Shown here piece by piece: positions 41,901-53,639 of a stretch of DNA of 64,000 bases. A program made the position numbers and the translations under genes. The notes under the pieces are model-generated. The model had not been told where the DNA came from. It worked only from the letters and a program-made list of their open reading frames with translations, and made no database searches. This stretch comes from Conus ventricosus (lineage: Eukaryota > Mollusca > Gastropoda > Neogastropoda > Conidae). Positions within the stretch are counted from its first letter, which is position 1. Each line of letters opens with the position of its first letter. The stretch lies in the NCBI GenBank assembly GCA_018398815.1, contig CM031604.1, forward strand, positions 61,693,968 to 61,757,967, written 5' to 3'.

Positions 41901-44900
41901 GTGGCAATCTCTTCATTGAAAGCTTTCCGTCAGATGATTTGCATTTCAGCATCATCACAATAAATCACTAGTGCATGATAATTCTAAAAGTGAGGTTGGC
42001 TAATCCCTTTCTTATTGTTGCTCTTATCTTGTCAAACAGTGAGGACAACCAGTATCTCCAAATAAAAATTAAACCAGTATCTCAAAATTAAGTCTTTTTT
42101 TTTCTCTGCCTATAACGAAGTTTGTAGAGCAAGTCACGTCTTCATTATGACAATATCATCTTTCTACAATACAGATCAATTGCCTCAGACCACTGGACAA
42201 CATTCGCTGTGTATGATAAACAAGGCTTGGTGTCCTGACAAGAAGCATCAATCATAATGAATTACACTTAAGCATTCAGTATACATATCACTTTTATCAT
42301 GAATGTATATCTATGGACCTATTATAGTGTGCTTATTGTAAAATTGTGTCCTGAATACATCCAAAGTATATAGGTGTACAGCTATGTCGCGATTTCAGGC
42401 CTGGTTACAAGTTTGTTTGAACACTGTCAAGAATCTCAGATTTTATCATGATTACAATGTTGTTTGAACACCGTCAAGAATCTCAGATTTTATCACACAC
42501 TACATGGTCAGTGACAGGAATTTTCATTTGGTATACATTTACTTTATCATCAATAAAATGACATACTAGAGATTAAAGTGGTGAGCAAAACACTAGCATT
42601 TCATCTCTACGTATAATGCTGCTGTGGCTTTTTTTGGGGGGGATCCCAAATAACAGAGACACTCAATTTGGGCAAACAGTGAATGCACATAAGACCTAAA
42701 GGTCACTCCAATTCAAATGAGACAATGTGTGCCATAATCTCTACTGAAAATCTGAAGTGAGTGAACTAGATTACGGAAAACACGCACACGATATATAACA
42801 ATCATTTTTTATATAACCAAAAGGAGAATCTACTTACAACATATGATCCCACAGTCTCAGTCTCAACAGTACCCCCCCTCTGCCTTGATGATGAACCGGA
42901 CGAGAATGCAATGGAAAGATGAGTTGGTGACGGTGATTCAGAGGATGAGTCCAGTCCACTCTTCTCCCATTCAATGGATGGGGAGGAGGCTCCAGGTGCC
43001 TTCTGTGCTGCATCTTCTCAGTGTCCAGAGGGGGGTGTGTAGAGACTTGGTCTTTGGCTTGGCTGATGATAGTTCTCCTTCAGCAGAGGCAGCAGCCAAA
43101 GATGCTCTCAAGGCCAAGGTTTTTGCCTTTGGAGGACGACCTCGGCCAGCCGACTTGCCTGTGGCACCCGTTTTAACAGCTTTAGGTGTTTTTCCTGCAC
43201 GCTTGGGGGACTTTGGTGATTTTCCTTTGGGGGAAGTATTCCTGGGCGATTTTAATCGAGGTCTTCCAACCTTCCCTTTTGGTTTTGGGAGAACAGGTGG
43301 TGGAGTGGGTTCAGTCTGTACTTCAGGTTTCTCCTCCACAGGGGGTGCCACAGGCACTACAGGGGATGAAGGGGCTGTGTTATGTTCTGGGGAGCTGAAA
43401 AATGTCTTGGCAGGTGGAGGAGACTTTTCCTGCCTCACTGGTGAATTGGGAATAGGGGAACTCATATGATAGGCTGGGAAAGGGAGGGGGTCTTCGGAGT
43501 GGGCGTGGGGGATTTGCGACCAACGGGGATGCATGAATGGGTGACGAGAAGGAAAAAGGGGAGTTTGGGTAACAGTGCTGTTTCGGAGATGGAGTCCTTG
43601 GCATGGATGAAGTGGGAGACTTGGGTGACGTGGAAGGTGTACGAGGAGGAGGCGTCAAACTGTGCCTGCTTCTTAGCGGTGAACTCTGAGGCGATGTGAA
43701 CGTGAACACTTCAGGATGAGAGGGAGACTTGCGCACTGGAGATCTACCCCTTTCTACATCTGATCTAGGGGCCAGTGGACTGCGGCGAGGAGGAGGACTA
43801 GGACTTCTTTCTTGAACAGGGGAGTTGTTCCTGGACAGAACAGGGGGAGGTGGTGTGCCAGGCAGTGGAGATGTGGGCTGAAGAGTGGGTGGAGTGTTCC
43901 GGGGTTCTGACTTGGGTGCTGGCGTTGACACCATGGAGCTGTACTTCTTCTGCGATCGGGGGCCCTCGGCTGCTGCGTCTTGACGAATCACCCTGACGGG
44001 CAGATATTTGCATTCAGTAATTAACACTTTACCATAATGTGAACTGTATGCAGCCCTCCAGCACAGCAATAAGGCTGTAACTGATATAAAAGGATTTTTT
44101 CTCCCACCAATGTAATCCCCTTACACACAAACAGCCCTGCTGGATCTCTATAAATAAAACTTGTGGACCCCAAATGCGGCATGACAACTGGTTCTTTCTG
44201 AATAAAATCTTCAACAATACATAATTTTTTTCCCTGTGTATCAGCACCAGCAGTCTACATGGAGAGATCAATATAATAACAATAATAATAATGATGATGA
44301 TAATGTGAACACTTTTAAGTGTGGCAACCCACTGTATAAGTAAGCTCACATAACAGAGATATCAGAGGCAAGTAAAATGTAAAACAGAATACAGTAACTA
44401 GTACATCATATACACAACATGACCACTTGACTGTTAAAATTAAAAATCAACACCAAATCTTACGGAAAAAAAGGCAAATAAAACATAAAACAATGTAAAA
44501 ACAGAGCATCACAAACGTACATAGGCTGGGCATTTGGAAGAGCTATATTTAAAAGAGCTAATTAAAATATGCACTAAAACTACAATCTAAAGCATGTATT
44601 CCACACTGCTAGAACAGAACAAAGAGTACCTGAACTTAAACGATTTTACCTATGTGTATAAATATCTTGCCTTCCCTTTGAAGGTAACAAATCAAAAGGA
44701 TCATTACTTTAAAAAAAAAACAAAAAAAAAACAAACTATAATTATAATCTTGCAGTACACAGTGGGCTGGTAGCAACATCACTTTGTTCACACTTACAAT
44801 TTCAGGCTCTCTCTGCGTGGTGTAGGTGAAGGGAGCTGCTTGGACAAGTCCACCTGGCTCTTGTTGTCACTGACCACAACCGAGGAAGATGAAACTGCTG

Positions 44901-47675
44901 TCCTTCTTTCCGAACTTGATCTTCAGCTTCAGGCCCGTCATACCCAAGGGGGGCTGCATGACATAAGCACATGGCACCTCGCTCAACGAGGCCTGGGAGT
45001 GCAAACTCATTTTGTTAGTGAACCTCTACGACTTTTTTGGCATTCTTTACGTCTATGGTTACAAATGATTTAGCATCTTAACACAAACACAAACTTTTAC
45101 GTCTGTGGTTACAAATGATTTAGCATCTTAACACAAACACAAACTTTTACGTCTGTGGTTTCAAATGATTTAGCATCTTAACACTTTTACGTCTGTGGTT
45201 ACAAATGATTTAGCATCTTAACACAAACTTTTACGTCTGTGGTTACAAATGATTTAGCATCTTAACACAAACGCAACTTTCGGCATGCAACATACCAAAT
45301 TCTATTTGCGATTCTCTTTTTTTTTTTCTTTCTTTCTTTTTATAATTTTTGTTTTTTACTTCCTTTGTGAGTCATATACTTAAAACTCCCATAATTTTTC
45401 CCTTTTCTGTCTCATCTTCTGTGCTCTTCTAATGGCATTACTGTCATGCCACTCAATTTTCAGCTCTTACACACAGTCACATCCGTTGTCGTGTCACAGT
45501 TCCAACACAGGCATCCACAAGGAGCAATCAACACTAAGTCATTGAGGCAACCATCCTATATAAGACCCTGCACTGCTGATATGTCACCTCAATGGTGTGC
45601 AGTCCTGAAGTTGTTAATCAATTCAGAAGAGTTCTAAAAACAAAGAAAAAAACTTTAGGCTTTCATTACGAAAAAGCCGAAGAGCACACAAAACAAAGTT
45701 GAGAGTAGCGCAGTTTTAATGCACAACAAAACAAAGAAATTTCAGCAATGTGCCTTCTTCAGCGACAAAACAAGTAAAACAGTACTGACATTAACATGCC
45801 AATACTCCTCTGTGAAGCCTAATGTGTGAATGATGTTTGTACAGAGGGACAGTGGGAAGAGAGGGCAAGTTGAGTTCGAGGAGTATGGCACGAGGAAAGA
45901 GGGTAGAGTTCAGCAGGAGGAGGAGGAGGAAAAGGAGAGAGAGAGAGAGGAGAGAGAGAGAGTAGAGAGGGGGGGGGAGGAAAGGGGGGAGAAGAGAGAG
46001 AATGAAGTAGAGGAAGAGTGGAGAGTGAGATGAGAGAGAGAAGGACAGGGAGGGGAAGAAGAGTGAGAGGAGGAGGAGGGTGTGATTTCATTGACTTAAG
46101 ATTGTGGCCATGTAGACAAAGCCACCTTTTGTGTAGTAACTTGACACGGACTGCTCCCTGATCCTTGCCGAAGCTGCCACAAGAATCTTAAATCAAGGTT
46201 AACTCAAAGAACTTGAAATCATATACATCATTTCCTAATAAAAACAGATTTTTTTTTACCTGATAACTGTAAGCAATTAACCACAGAGAATCACTTTTAT
46301 CATTTGATCATAGACTATTCTGAACCATGTCCCTGTTCACTTGTTTTTCTCCCGATGGCACAAGTCCCTAAACACTCAACTGTGCACTCAGACACCACCA
46401 AAGAACCTAAACCCTACACTGTAGTCTGGAGAACAATACTGACCATTTTTCCCTTGTATCCATCCTAATTACATAGAGAGATCAGACTTACCACTACCTG
46501 GCACATCATTCAGAAAAACAAACAAAAAAAAAAAAAAACAACCCCACCCAACCCTGGTTATTCTTAACTTCCACAGCTTTTGTTCACCTATCTCTCTCAC
46601 ACTTGTCCTTTTTGTTTATCTGCTCGAAATTTGCCTTGCAGACAAATAAATTTCTAGCAGGGCGACAAAATGGCAACTGTCCTCTCTCACAAAGTTTACC
46701 TGAGATCTCGTGATGGTAGTACCATCTGCTTGAGAAACAAAATGTGACCTGTGCTTCACAGTTTCACAATTTTGTTTCTAGCAGTTGTTCAGTTGAACAC
46801 TGCAGTGGATTTGTGGGGAAACCGTAGCCTTGCAAAAACACATCATTTTCATAATTTACAAACTGTGCACACTGCAGTATTGTCTGGCAAAAGACACAAT
46901 TTTTCACTGGCGCAGCCTTTTGAACAAAAATGACCTCATCTTTCAGGTTTTGATGGTTCACTTCAGATCAAATGGCGAATTGATGTTTTGCAATACCTTC
47001 AGTTTTTTCTCCAATTGTAAAAAAAACCAACTGTGTTTGCAGAAAAAAAAGGTCGGTTGAGTTACCATAACCAAACTACTCTTTTTTTTTTAAGCATAGC
47101 TTTACAAACAGTTCAGCATTAGTCTGGATTCAGTATGTAATGTTTACAATAATCTGTAATGTTTTCTAAAATTCGATTGTCATTTGCTTCTCTTTTCTTG
47201 TCCAGTTCTGTCTCTCCAACTTTTTCTCTGTAAGCTGGTGTGTGTGTAAGCTTGTCAGTGCATGCATGCTCGCATGTGTGCGTGTGTTTGTGTGTGCGTG
47301 TGTCCATGTTTTCATTACATTTCCAAGTGGCTATATAGTATGACCCATCGAAAATTTGGACATGAAGTCAGTGTGCTTAATGTGTCTTCCTATCTTCTAA
47401 GAAATAATCATCATTGCACATACACATACAACACTTGCATACACAAACATGACACACTTGTACACACACATCAAAACACAGGCATTTGTCATTGAATAGT
47501 TGCATGTGCTCAGGGTATCTTACCGTTTCCTCTTTGACTTTGCTTTTCTCGTGTTTGTGCTCATGGTGATGTTTATCATGACGTCTCGGTCTCTGTCTCG
47601 ATCCTTGTCCTTGTTTTTCTTCTTCTTCTCTTTGTCACGTCGTTTCTCCTTCTTATCTTTTCGATGCTCCTTATC
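38807..47675 (-). CDS. TAF3: TAF3 gene (TFIID subunit 3), C-terminal exons
   Basis: TAF3 is a subunit of the general transcription factor TFIID. Its C-terminal PHD finger binds histone H3 trimethylated at Lys4 and anchors TFIID at active promoters. Visible exons in transcript order are 47675-47524 (Lys-rich), 44992-44798, 43992-42838 (Pro/Ser-rich, then basic), 40621-40521 and 38930-38807 (PHD finger). The phases agree at all three testable junctions from 44798 onward. The PHD reads IWICPACKMQDDGSPMIGCD, KCDDWYHWVCV and ESWFCPRC, giving the full Cys4-His-Cys3 set and the conserved Trp and Asp residues. The protein ends in a basic tail (KPKAKRGRKKKVH). The N-terminal histone-fold exons are not visible. 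Single-base frame breaks occur in the three upstream exons and probably reflect consensus errors. Confidence 0.92.
38931..40520. other. TAF3 intron, no other gene seen
   Basis: No recognised mobile element; the text is duplicated at 60178-61758. Confidence 0.5.
40521..40621 (-). CDS. TAF3: TAF3 exon, PHD finger first half
   Basis: Thirty-three codons plus two bases: DSTGATIWICPACKMQDDGS then PMIGCDKCDDWYH and the start of Trp. It matches the human TAF3 finger almost residue for residue (IWICP.C, DDGSPMIGCD.CDDWYHW). Acceptor GATGACAG, donor GTCAGT. Confidence 0.96.
40622..42412. other. TAF3 intron, no other gene seen
   Basis: Contains a small imperfect duplication (GGTTGAATTTTTTCCC) near 41400-41475. 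Otherwise unremarkable. Confidence 0.5.
42413..42506. repeat. 47-bp tandem duplication
   Basis: Two units starting TTGTTTGAACACYGTCAAGA at 42413 and 42460. The same pair recurs at about 63659-63752 in the right copy. Confidence 0.9.
42838..43992 (-). CDS. TAF3: TAF3 large Pro/Ser-rich and basic exon, frame-broken
   Basis: From the acceptor CCGTCAG it reads VIRQDAAAEGPRSQKKYSSM and a long SP/TP-rich stretch (RSPSPPPRRSPLAPRSD). It then shifts frame near 43480-43530 to SSPIPNSPVRQEKSPPPAKT and the AT-hook-like KGKVGRPRLKSP and SAGRGRPPKAK. A second shift near 43000 leads to EDAAQKAPGASSPSIEWEKS, which ends TVGSYV before the donor GTAAGT and is in phase with the PHD exon. Such low-complexity linkers are normal for TAF3. 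Two indels in one exon suggest assembly errors. Confidence 0.8.
43993..44797. other. TAF3 intron, no other gene seen
   Basis: Short ATAATAATGATGATG stretch near 44275-44303. Nothing else recognised. Confidence 0.5.
44798..44992 (-). CDS. TAF3: TAF3 exon, frame-broken once
   Basis: Reads ASLSEVPCAYVMQPPLGMTG and LKLKIKFGKKD, then after a one-base shift SSSSVVVSDNKSQVDLSKQL and PSPTPRRESLKL. The final phase joins the next exon (L completed by its first base). Acceptor CTCCCAG, donor GTAAGT. Confidence 0.7.
45046..45277. repeat. tandem repeat, 40-50 bp unit, five copies
   Basis: Units TTTACGTCTGTGGTTACAAA (first 20 bases) at 45046, 45096, 45146, 45186 and 45230. The spacing varies by loss of ACAAAC-type sub-units. 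Copies are nearly identical, so this is a young array in a TAF3 intron. Confidence 0.95.
45278..45640. other. TAF3 intron, no gene seen
   Basis: T-rich run near 45316-45353; otherwise nothing recognised. Confidence 0.5.
45641..45800 (-). mobile_element. 3' end of a retroelement (Penelope/LINE-like), fragment
   Basis: On the minus strand the text reads GTCGCTGAAGAAGGCACATT followed by GCTGAAATTTCTTTG and a stretch ending in an A/T-rich tail. The TGAAGAAGGC...GCTGAAA pattern is typical of retroelement 3' ends in molluscs. An 80-bp part of it (45664-45745) recurs at about 52976-53045. Confidence 0.45.
45905..46080. repeat. GA-rich low-complexity tract
   Basis: Long purine-rich tract of GAGAGA and AGGAGG units. 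Confidence 0.9.
46081..47523. other. TAF3 intron, no other gene seen
   Basis: A short (TG)n lies at 47239-47302. No coding exon recognised. Confidence 0.5.
47524..47675 (-). CDS. TAF3: TAF3 Lys/Asp/Glu-rich exon, frame-broken once
   Basis: Reads DKEHRKDKKEKRRDKEKKKK then NKDKDRDRD and, after one missing base near 47590, RHDKHHHEHKHEKSKVKEET. A charged KDKE/HKH region is a hallmark of the TAF3 middle part. Acceptor TTTGCAG, donor GTAAGA. By itself this exon could belong to many basic proteins; position and strand make TAF3 likely. Confidence 0.65.
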
Positions 47676-48444
47676 CTGCAAAGGATCACCAGCGTGTGTG
47701 TGAACACTTACTATCCTAAGACATGGCATCCTCCCCCTCCTCTTTCTCTTCCATATACCCCCTTCACTGTTCAAACATTTTCTGACAGACGGAACGAAGA
47801 CTTCAGTCAATTCTTAAAAATCTCGGACAGCTGAAGATTTCATATCATGAACAAGTACGAGTGTAACAGTAAGTGTAATAACCAGCAACAATTGTAAAAT
47901 AGCAGTTAAAAACTGTAAATCTTGCAGAAATCAAGCTAATGGCAGAGAACCGTGGGTGAATTGACAGGAGCAGCTGATATGGAAGCATTTTTTTTCTCCC
48001 CTAGATGAGACACTATTGTCAAGAGACAACAACTATTCACAGTGTTGCCAGTTCCTCCTTGAAGTGTCTGTCTGCACATGTGAGTACACAAAAGTGACTC
48101 ATTAAGGAGAAAGTGAAGTCTATGCATGTGCGGCAGTCTTGAAAAGACCAAGTAACCTGGTTTACATATAATGCAGTTGTGGACAATTACAAAACATTTC
48201 CACTCTTTGCATTACAATGTTGAGATTTTCACAATTAGGTTTTACCAACTGATCAAACAGCAGAGAGAGGAGGGTGGCAGATGGTATGAAACTACAGGAG
48301 ATTTTGTTGTTGGAACTAGTTTAAATCTCAACACACTTTGAAACTCATGGACAGAACCAGTGGGCAAAATACACAAGTTCTTGACCTCTTTGTATTACTA
48401 ACATTTTACTTGGCTTCACCTGGTTTGTAACCTCCATTACTGCA

Positions 48445-48479
<35 letters not shown>

Positions 48480-48866
48480 TACAGAAAGAAACAGCCCTAT
48501 TTCTCTACAAGGTAGGCACATTTCAGACTATAAATGATTAAATAATGGTTATAGCCCCTCAATGCATCCATCCTATCCACCTCATGTACTCTTTCCATTC
48601 TCCCTTGGTGTTACCGTCTTGTAAAATTGCACTGAACACGCACTGACCATGTGAACAGCTCATGTGTATGTGCTGTGCATGCCTAGAGGTGTGCGTGCAT
48701 ATGTGTGCACTGCGAGCATACCTGTGTGTGTGTGTTTGGTGTGTGATACTGTAAAATACTGAGCACACTAACCACTGAAGTTTGATGCCCAAGTGCAAAC
48801 GTCCCAGTCTGTACATGGGCATGCTGTAAAACTAAAGGGGAAACGAATACTATACAAGGCCTGTTA
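47676..48866. other. sequence upstream of the last visible TAF3 exon
   Basis: No exon recognised. A C-run (about 48447-48479) is probably mis-sized. Ends at the assembly gap. Confidence 0.5.
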
Positions 48867-49866
48867 NNNNNNNNNNNNNNNNNNNNNNNNNNNNNNNNNN
48901 NNNNNNNNNNNNNNNNNNNNNNNNNNNNNNNNNNNNNNNNNNNNNNNNNNNNNNNNNNNNNNNNNNNNNNNNNNNNNNNNNNNNNNNNNNNNNNNNNNNN
49001 NNNNNNNNNNNNNNNNNNNNNNNNNNNNNNNNNNNNNNNNNNNNNNNNNNNNNNNNNNNNNNNNNNNNNNNNNNNNNNNNNNNNNNNNNNNNNNNNNNNN
49101 NNNNNNNNNNNNNNNNNNNNNNNNNNNNNNNNNNNNNNNNNNNNNNNNNNNNNNNNNNNNNNNNNNNNNNNNNNNNNNNNNNNNNNNNNNNNNNNNNNNN
49201 NNNNNNNNNNNNNNNNNNNNNNNNNNNNNNNNNNNNNNNNNNNNNNNNNNNNNNNNNNNNNNNNNNNNNNNNNNNNNNNNNNNNNNNNNNNNNNNNNNNN
49301 NNNNNNNNNNNNNNNNNNNNNNNNNNNNNNNNNNNNNNNNNNNNNNNNNNNNNNNNNNNNNNNNNNNNNNNNNNNNNNNNNNNNNNNNNNNNNNNNNNNN
49401 NNNNNNNNNNNNNNNNNNNNNNNNNNNNNNNNNNNNNNNNNNNNNNNNNNNNNNNNNNNNNNNNNNNNNNNNNNNNNNNNNNNNNNNNNNNNNNNNNNNN
49501 NNNNNNNNNNNNNNNNNNNNNNNNNNNNNNNNNNNNNNNNNNNNNNNNNNNNNNNNNNNNNNNNNNNNNNNNNNNNNNNNNNNNNNNNNNNNNNNNNNNN
49601 NNNNNNNNNNNNNNNNNNNNNNNNNNNNNNNNNNNNNNNNNNNNNNNNNNNNNNNNNNNNNNNNNNNNNNNNNNNNNNNNNNNNNNNNNNNNNNNNNNNN
49701 NNNNNNNNNNNNNNNNNNNNNNNNNNNNNNNNNNNNNNNNNNNNNNNNNNNNNNNNNNNNNNNNNNNNNNNNNNNNNNNNNNNNNNNNNNNNNNNNNNNN
49801 NNNNNNNNNNNNNNNNNNNNNNNNNNNNNNNNNNNNNNNNNNNNNNNNNNNNNNNNNNNNNNNNNN
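48867..49866. other. assembly gap, exactly 1000 N
   Basis: A round-number N run is a placeholder between contigs of unknown distance. The sequence on its right repeats sequence on its left, so the true gap may not exist. Confidence 1.
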
Positions 49867-50320
49867 GCAATCTGACACTTATGAACAATCGTACAAGCTT
49901 GATATGGTGCAGAAACCGACGAGATATCGACAGTCTATAAACTGAGTCGGTTTGAATGACTGATCCACTTACCTGAGAATGATATCCTATTTTGGTTTTG
50001 GCATCTGAAGTCATTCTTGGACATTCCTGATAACTGGGATTTTGCTTTTCTTTTCTTTTCTTTCCTAAGTTAAAGCATTGTGACGTTTGGGGGGAGCCTT
50101 GTAGCATTCTTATTGTTATAACGTCTTATGCTTTGTGCGTTCACATAGTATTTTGGTGGAGTTTCGGTTTTTAGTTTGTATATTATTTTGACCGGAAGTG
50201 GTTGTAAAATTCAGTTGAGTTGACCCATGGGCTGCAAAGCAGACAGTTGTTCATTAAACAAAATGAAAACTGTATCATACGAAGTTTGTGTCGCTTCAAT
50301 ATCATTGTATGTGTGTGTGG
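49867..50320. other. start of right-hand contig, no gene seen
   Basis: A minus-strand segment ending ATATCATTCTCAG before GTAAGTGG (around 49974) looks like an exon end but has no recognisable product. Confidence 0.35.
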
Positions 50321-50325
50321 TGACT

Positions 50326-50326
50326 G

Positions 50327-50374
<48 letters not shown>

Positions 50375-50441
50375 AGTGTGCATGGATGGGTGGGAACCGG
50401 CTCTTGTGTGTCAGCTGTGCATGTGTGTGTGTGTTCAAGTG

Positions 50442-50485
<44 letters not shown>
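50326..50485. repeat. two (GT)n microsatellites
   Basis: (GT)n at 50329-50371 and 50445-50483, with further TG-rich sequence to 50715. Confidence 0.95.
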
Positions 50486-50486
<1 letters not shown>

Positions 50487-50722
50487 CTGTCAGCTTGTGT
50501 GAGCATTCTCTTGTGTATACACACCTGTGCATACATACATGTGTGTATGAAGGTGTGCCTGTGTATATGGGCATACATGTGCATGTGTGTTATTGTGCAC
50601 TGCGTGTGTTTGTGTGTGCATGTGTATGTAAGCACATGCATCATTGTTCATGTGTGTGAGTATATGTTCATGTGTGTGTGCATGTGCATGCATGTGTGTG
50701 TATGTGTGTGCTCTCGTGCATG

Positions 50723-51240
50723 CAGTGTTTTGATTATTTGTGGGAAATGAACATTCAGAACAAACATAGTAACAATGAAATCAAATACACATCTTCACAC
50801 ACACACACCACTGCATAGATGTAGCGGGTGCTAACTGTGTATTATTTCTTTTGGTTATCTTCGTGGATGAAAATGTTTTGGTCAAGAGTTATCTTTCCCT
50901 TACTCCCTTGGTCGAATCTCATTTTTTTATTGTGTAAATTCTTTAAATCATGAATACCTCAGAACTACATAATTGTATGTACGTCGCTAAAGTCACAAAA
51001 ATCAATGTATTTGATTCATTACAACCGTACTGGGCTGAGAAGCCCATATTTTCTCTAAACTGGTATTTCGCACGAGCAATCTTGGCGCCATTTTCAATGA
51101 GTGTCTGTCGAATGAACATTGAATAATTCTTGATTTTACAAAAGTAAGAGGAAAACCGAAGAATCTGAAGAAGCATGTTAAAAGTAAAGTCCATAAGCTT
51201 TCATTTCGTATATCGCATGCTATGATCTTTTCTGTACAAG
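50723..51240. other. no gene seen
   Basis: Non-coding sequence, clean counterpart of about 29790-30300. Confidence 0.5.
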
Positions 51241-51779
51241 CTTGCGACTATACGAAATGACTGACAGCGCCGGTCCCTTTAGCGAGTCGCCTTCTTTGTT
51301 TACTGTCGGAGTTTTGATCTGAATTGTCGTTTCATGAAATTTGGACTTCCCGATCGAAATCTTGCTATGACTCCATTTTCTGTTACGAATGCAACTGAAA
51401 ATGTGTAGAATTTATTATTTAACAGACCGTTTCAACAGAGTATTTTTCAGTTGAAAATGTGTCAAAAGTAGGTGCCGACGGCCCCGCGGGAAAAAGTCAG
51501 CTGTGTTTTCTAGTAATTTTTAACAACAGAATTCTCCACTTAGACACTGTCTCGGGAAAAATGGAAGCTTATATGTACGAAAAGAGCGAAATGCCAGCTA
51601 TTCATTCATTGTAAAATTATTTCACGCTCTTCAGTATCTTTTATTGAAATAGAGGAAAATATGACGCAAACGCGTTAAAAGTGGCTTCACTCTGGGACAT
51701 TAATCAGCAATGATTTAGTACAGGAACAAAATTGTCAAATGTGACTTACTGCATTTTATTCCTTGTGTTCTGAGGTTTT

Positions 51780-52145
51780 CATCGATAGTAAATATGTGTT
51801 AATAGTTTGAACGGACAGCGAGCCAGACAACACTGAAGCTGCCATAGAAAACACACAATTCTGTTGGTTCCGGCCTCGCGAGGCTCGCCTCTGGCACCGT
51901 GTTACTGGCTTTGCGGTCGGTGCGTTGTTATAAAAGTAGAGCGTCGTGTGAGGGAATGGGGGCAGAGTGTTCCCTGATGTGAGCGACTGGCGTGGAAGAA
52001 GAAAATAAAGGGAGAAAACTACACCTCGTCCTCCGTGTCTTCTTGACTGGCTGCTGTCCCTTGGCTTCTATGCATTGCTATCTGCCTGTCTTCACCTGCA
52101 CACCCTTACTCTCCACACCATCACATACACATTCACATCTATGGA
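51780..52145 (+). promoter_or_regulatory. TATA box and nearby poly-A signal, possible solo LTR
   Basis: TATAAAAG at 51929-51936 is followed 68 bp later by AATAAA (52004-52009), after a GC-rich stretch (GCCTCGCGAGGCTCGCC). A promoter and polyadenylation signal this close together are typical of an LTR (U3-R-U5). No second LTR, protein or target duplication was identified. It could equally be an orphan promoter. Confidence 0.3.
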
Positions 52146-53139
52146 CTCGCCACCTTATTCACCTGTTTTCACTTGATGATGGCACACAAGCCAGTGGCGT
52201 ACATTTACAGTAAAAATTGGGGGTCTGAGAGATTTCAAAGCCATGACGCTATCACACATATCAAACGTTTCCTACCATGTTTTGCTTTAAGCTGTATGAT
52301 GCTATTCAACTGAAAGGGATGATGTTTCGTAACTGACATGTTTAAAGCTGTGTGGTGTTGTCCTGACATGGAAGACATTCCCTAATTGAGATGCTTTGTT
52401 CCAAGATGTGTGACCTATCAATGGACCAGGAAAATGTTTCAAGACTTTTTTTTTGGTGTCTAATTTTTTTTTTACCACTGCTGTTGCATTACCCATGATG
52501 TTCATTTCAGCACCCAGTCCACAGTCACACCTTGAGTTGTCTTGGTGCAGCCTAACACTGATGGCCACATGCCACAATTATGATTTTGCACTGAAACACT
52601 ATATAATCCATGTCGGCGATTTGAAGCCTAATATGAGATTGAGCTGGAAAGCGCCCAAATGGTCCAATTTCTTTAATTTTTATCTGTCTGCTTGGAACCA
52701 CCTTGCTTGCACCTTGATGGAAAGAAAATGAGAATCAACTTTCAGACACAATAACATTCTCAAAACAATCTAATTGCACAGTCTATAAATACTCGACTTC
52801 TTATGCAAGGCATTGATTTTTGGTGTTCAGCCTGATAATCCACAAGAAGAATCAAGTCATCAAGAGGCACCCACCAGTGGAGACAATGCACTGCTGTCAG
52901 TGGTGTCCAGCAGCGCCAGTTCTGATCCAGCAGGATATTACTCCAAAACCCCTCACGAAAACAGTAATTGTTTACGACGAAAAGCGGAAGAGCACACAAA
53001 AACAAAGTGTGAAGTAACGCAGTTTTAATGCACGACACAAAACAAGACAAGGAATTGGTTAATTGTTTGCTAATTGTTTAGCATCAGAGCCAGTGATAGT
53101 GAGCACCTCCCCTCAAAAAAAAAAAAGAAAAAAGAAAAA
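52146..53139. other. mixed non-coding sequence interrupting the minisatellite
   Basis: A few isolated 60-bp minisatellite units lie at about 52240-52450. About 700 bp of unrelated sequence follows, ending in the 80-bp block shared with 45664-45745. Confidence 0.45.
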
Positions 53140-53625
53140 GGTGACATCACGTTCATCCAACAGTAGTCCCACGAACTTGCCAGAACCAGTGAGATCGACA
53201 TGAACTCACCATAGGCATGGAAGCGGAGAGGTAATCGAAACCGAGGTCACCATGAGATCAGGGTGTGAAGGGTCACAGAATCTGAGATGTTTTGTTTATT
53301 CTGATGGGTGAGGATGCTATGGAGGTCCATTCTGGTCCGAGACTACAAGTCAGGCTGTTCTCTTCACTGCTTTGCTTTCATAATCTATCCTGCCGTCAAC
53401 TAGGCTTGAGAAATACAGAAACCTGTAGCTTTGGTCAACCTGTTTGAGCAACAATCTGAGAGGCCCATCTACTAAGTAGATGAAACTCGACTATGTAATT
53501 CTGGACTTGCCACCTGAGCTCATTGCAAATCTAACTTTGGGTAGGAGCTGGCCATTGGCCGAAAATCCCACAAACTAAAACCATGACCTCCCATGCGATG
53601 CTAACCACTGCACTAAGGAGGCAGG
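53140..53625 (-). mobile_element. long SINE, diverged copy on minus strand
   Basis: Read on the minus strand from 53625, the head is CTTAGTGCAGTGGTTAGCAT with a decayed B box. The body then matches the other copies in order: CCAGCTCCTACCCAAAGTT, GTCGAGTTTCATCTACTTAG, GTTGCTCAAAC, GTTGACGGCAGGATAGATTA and GACCAGAATGGACCTCCATA. It is clearly older than the copy at 57997. Confidence 0.75.
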
Positions 53626-53639
53626 CGACAGGTTTGAAA

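Noticed and set aside
42843..43469. 208-codon plus-strand ORF
   Set aside because: Antisense of the TAF3 Pro/Ser-rich exon, which is supported by splice sites and phase.
49960..50060. Possible minus-strand exon ending at a GTAAGT donor
   Set aside because: A donor-like site alone is not enough; no protein similarity and no matching acceptor could be fixed.
48683..50107. Long open frames across the N gap
   Set aside because: They consist of unknown bases; nothing is encoded.
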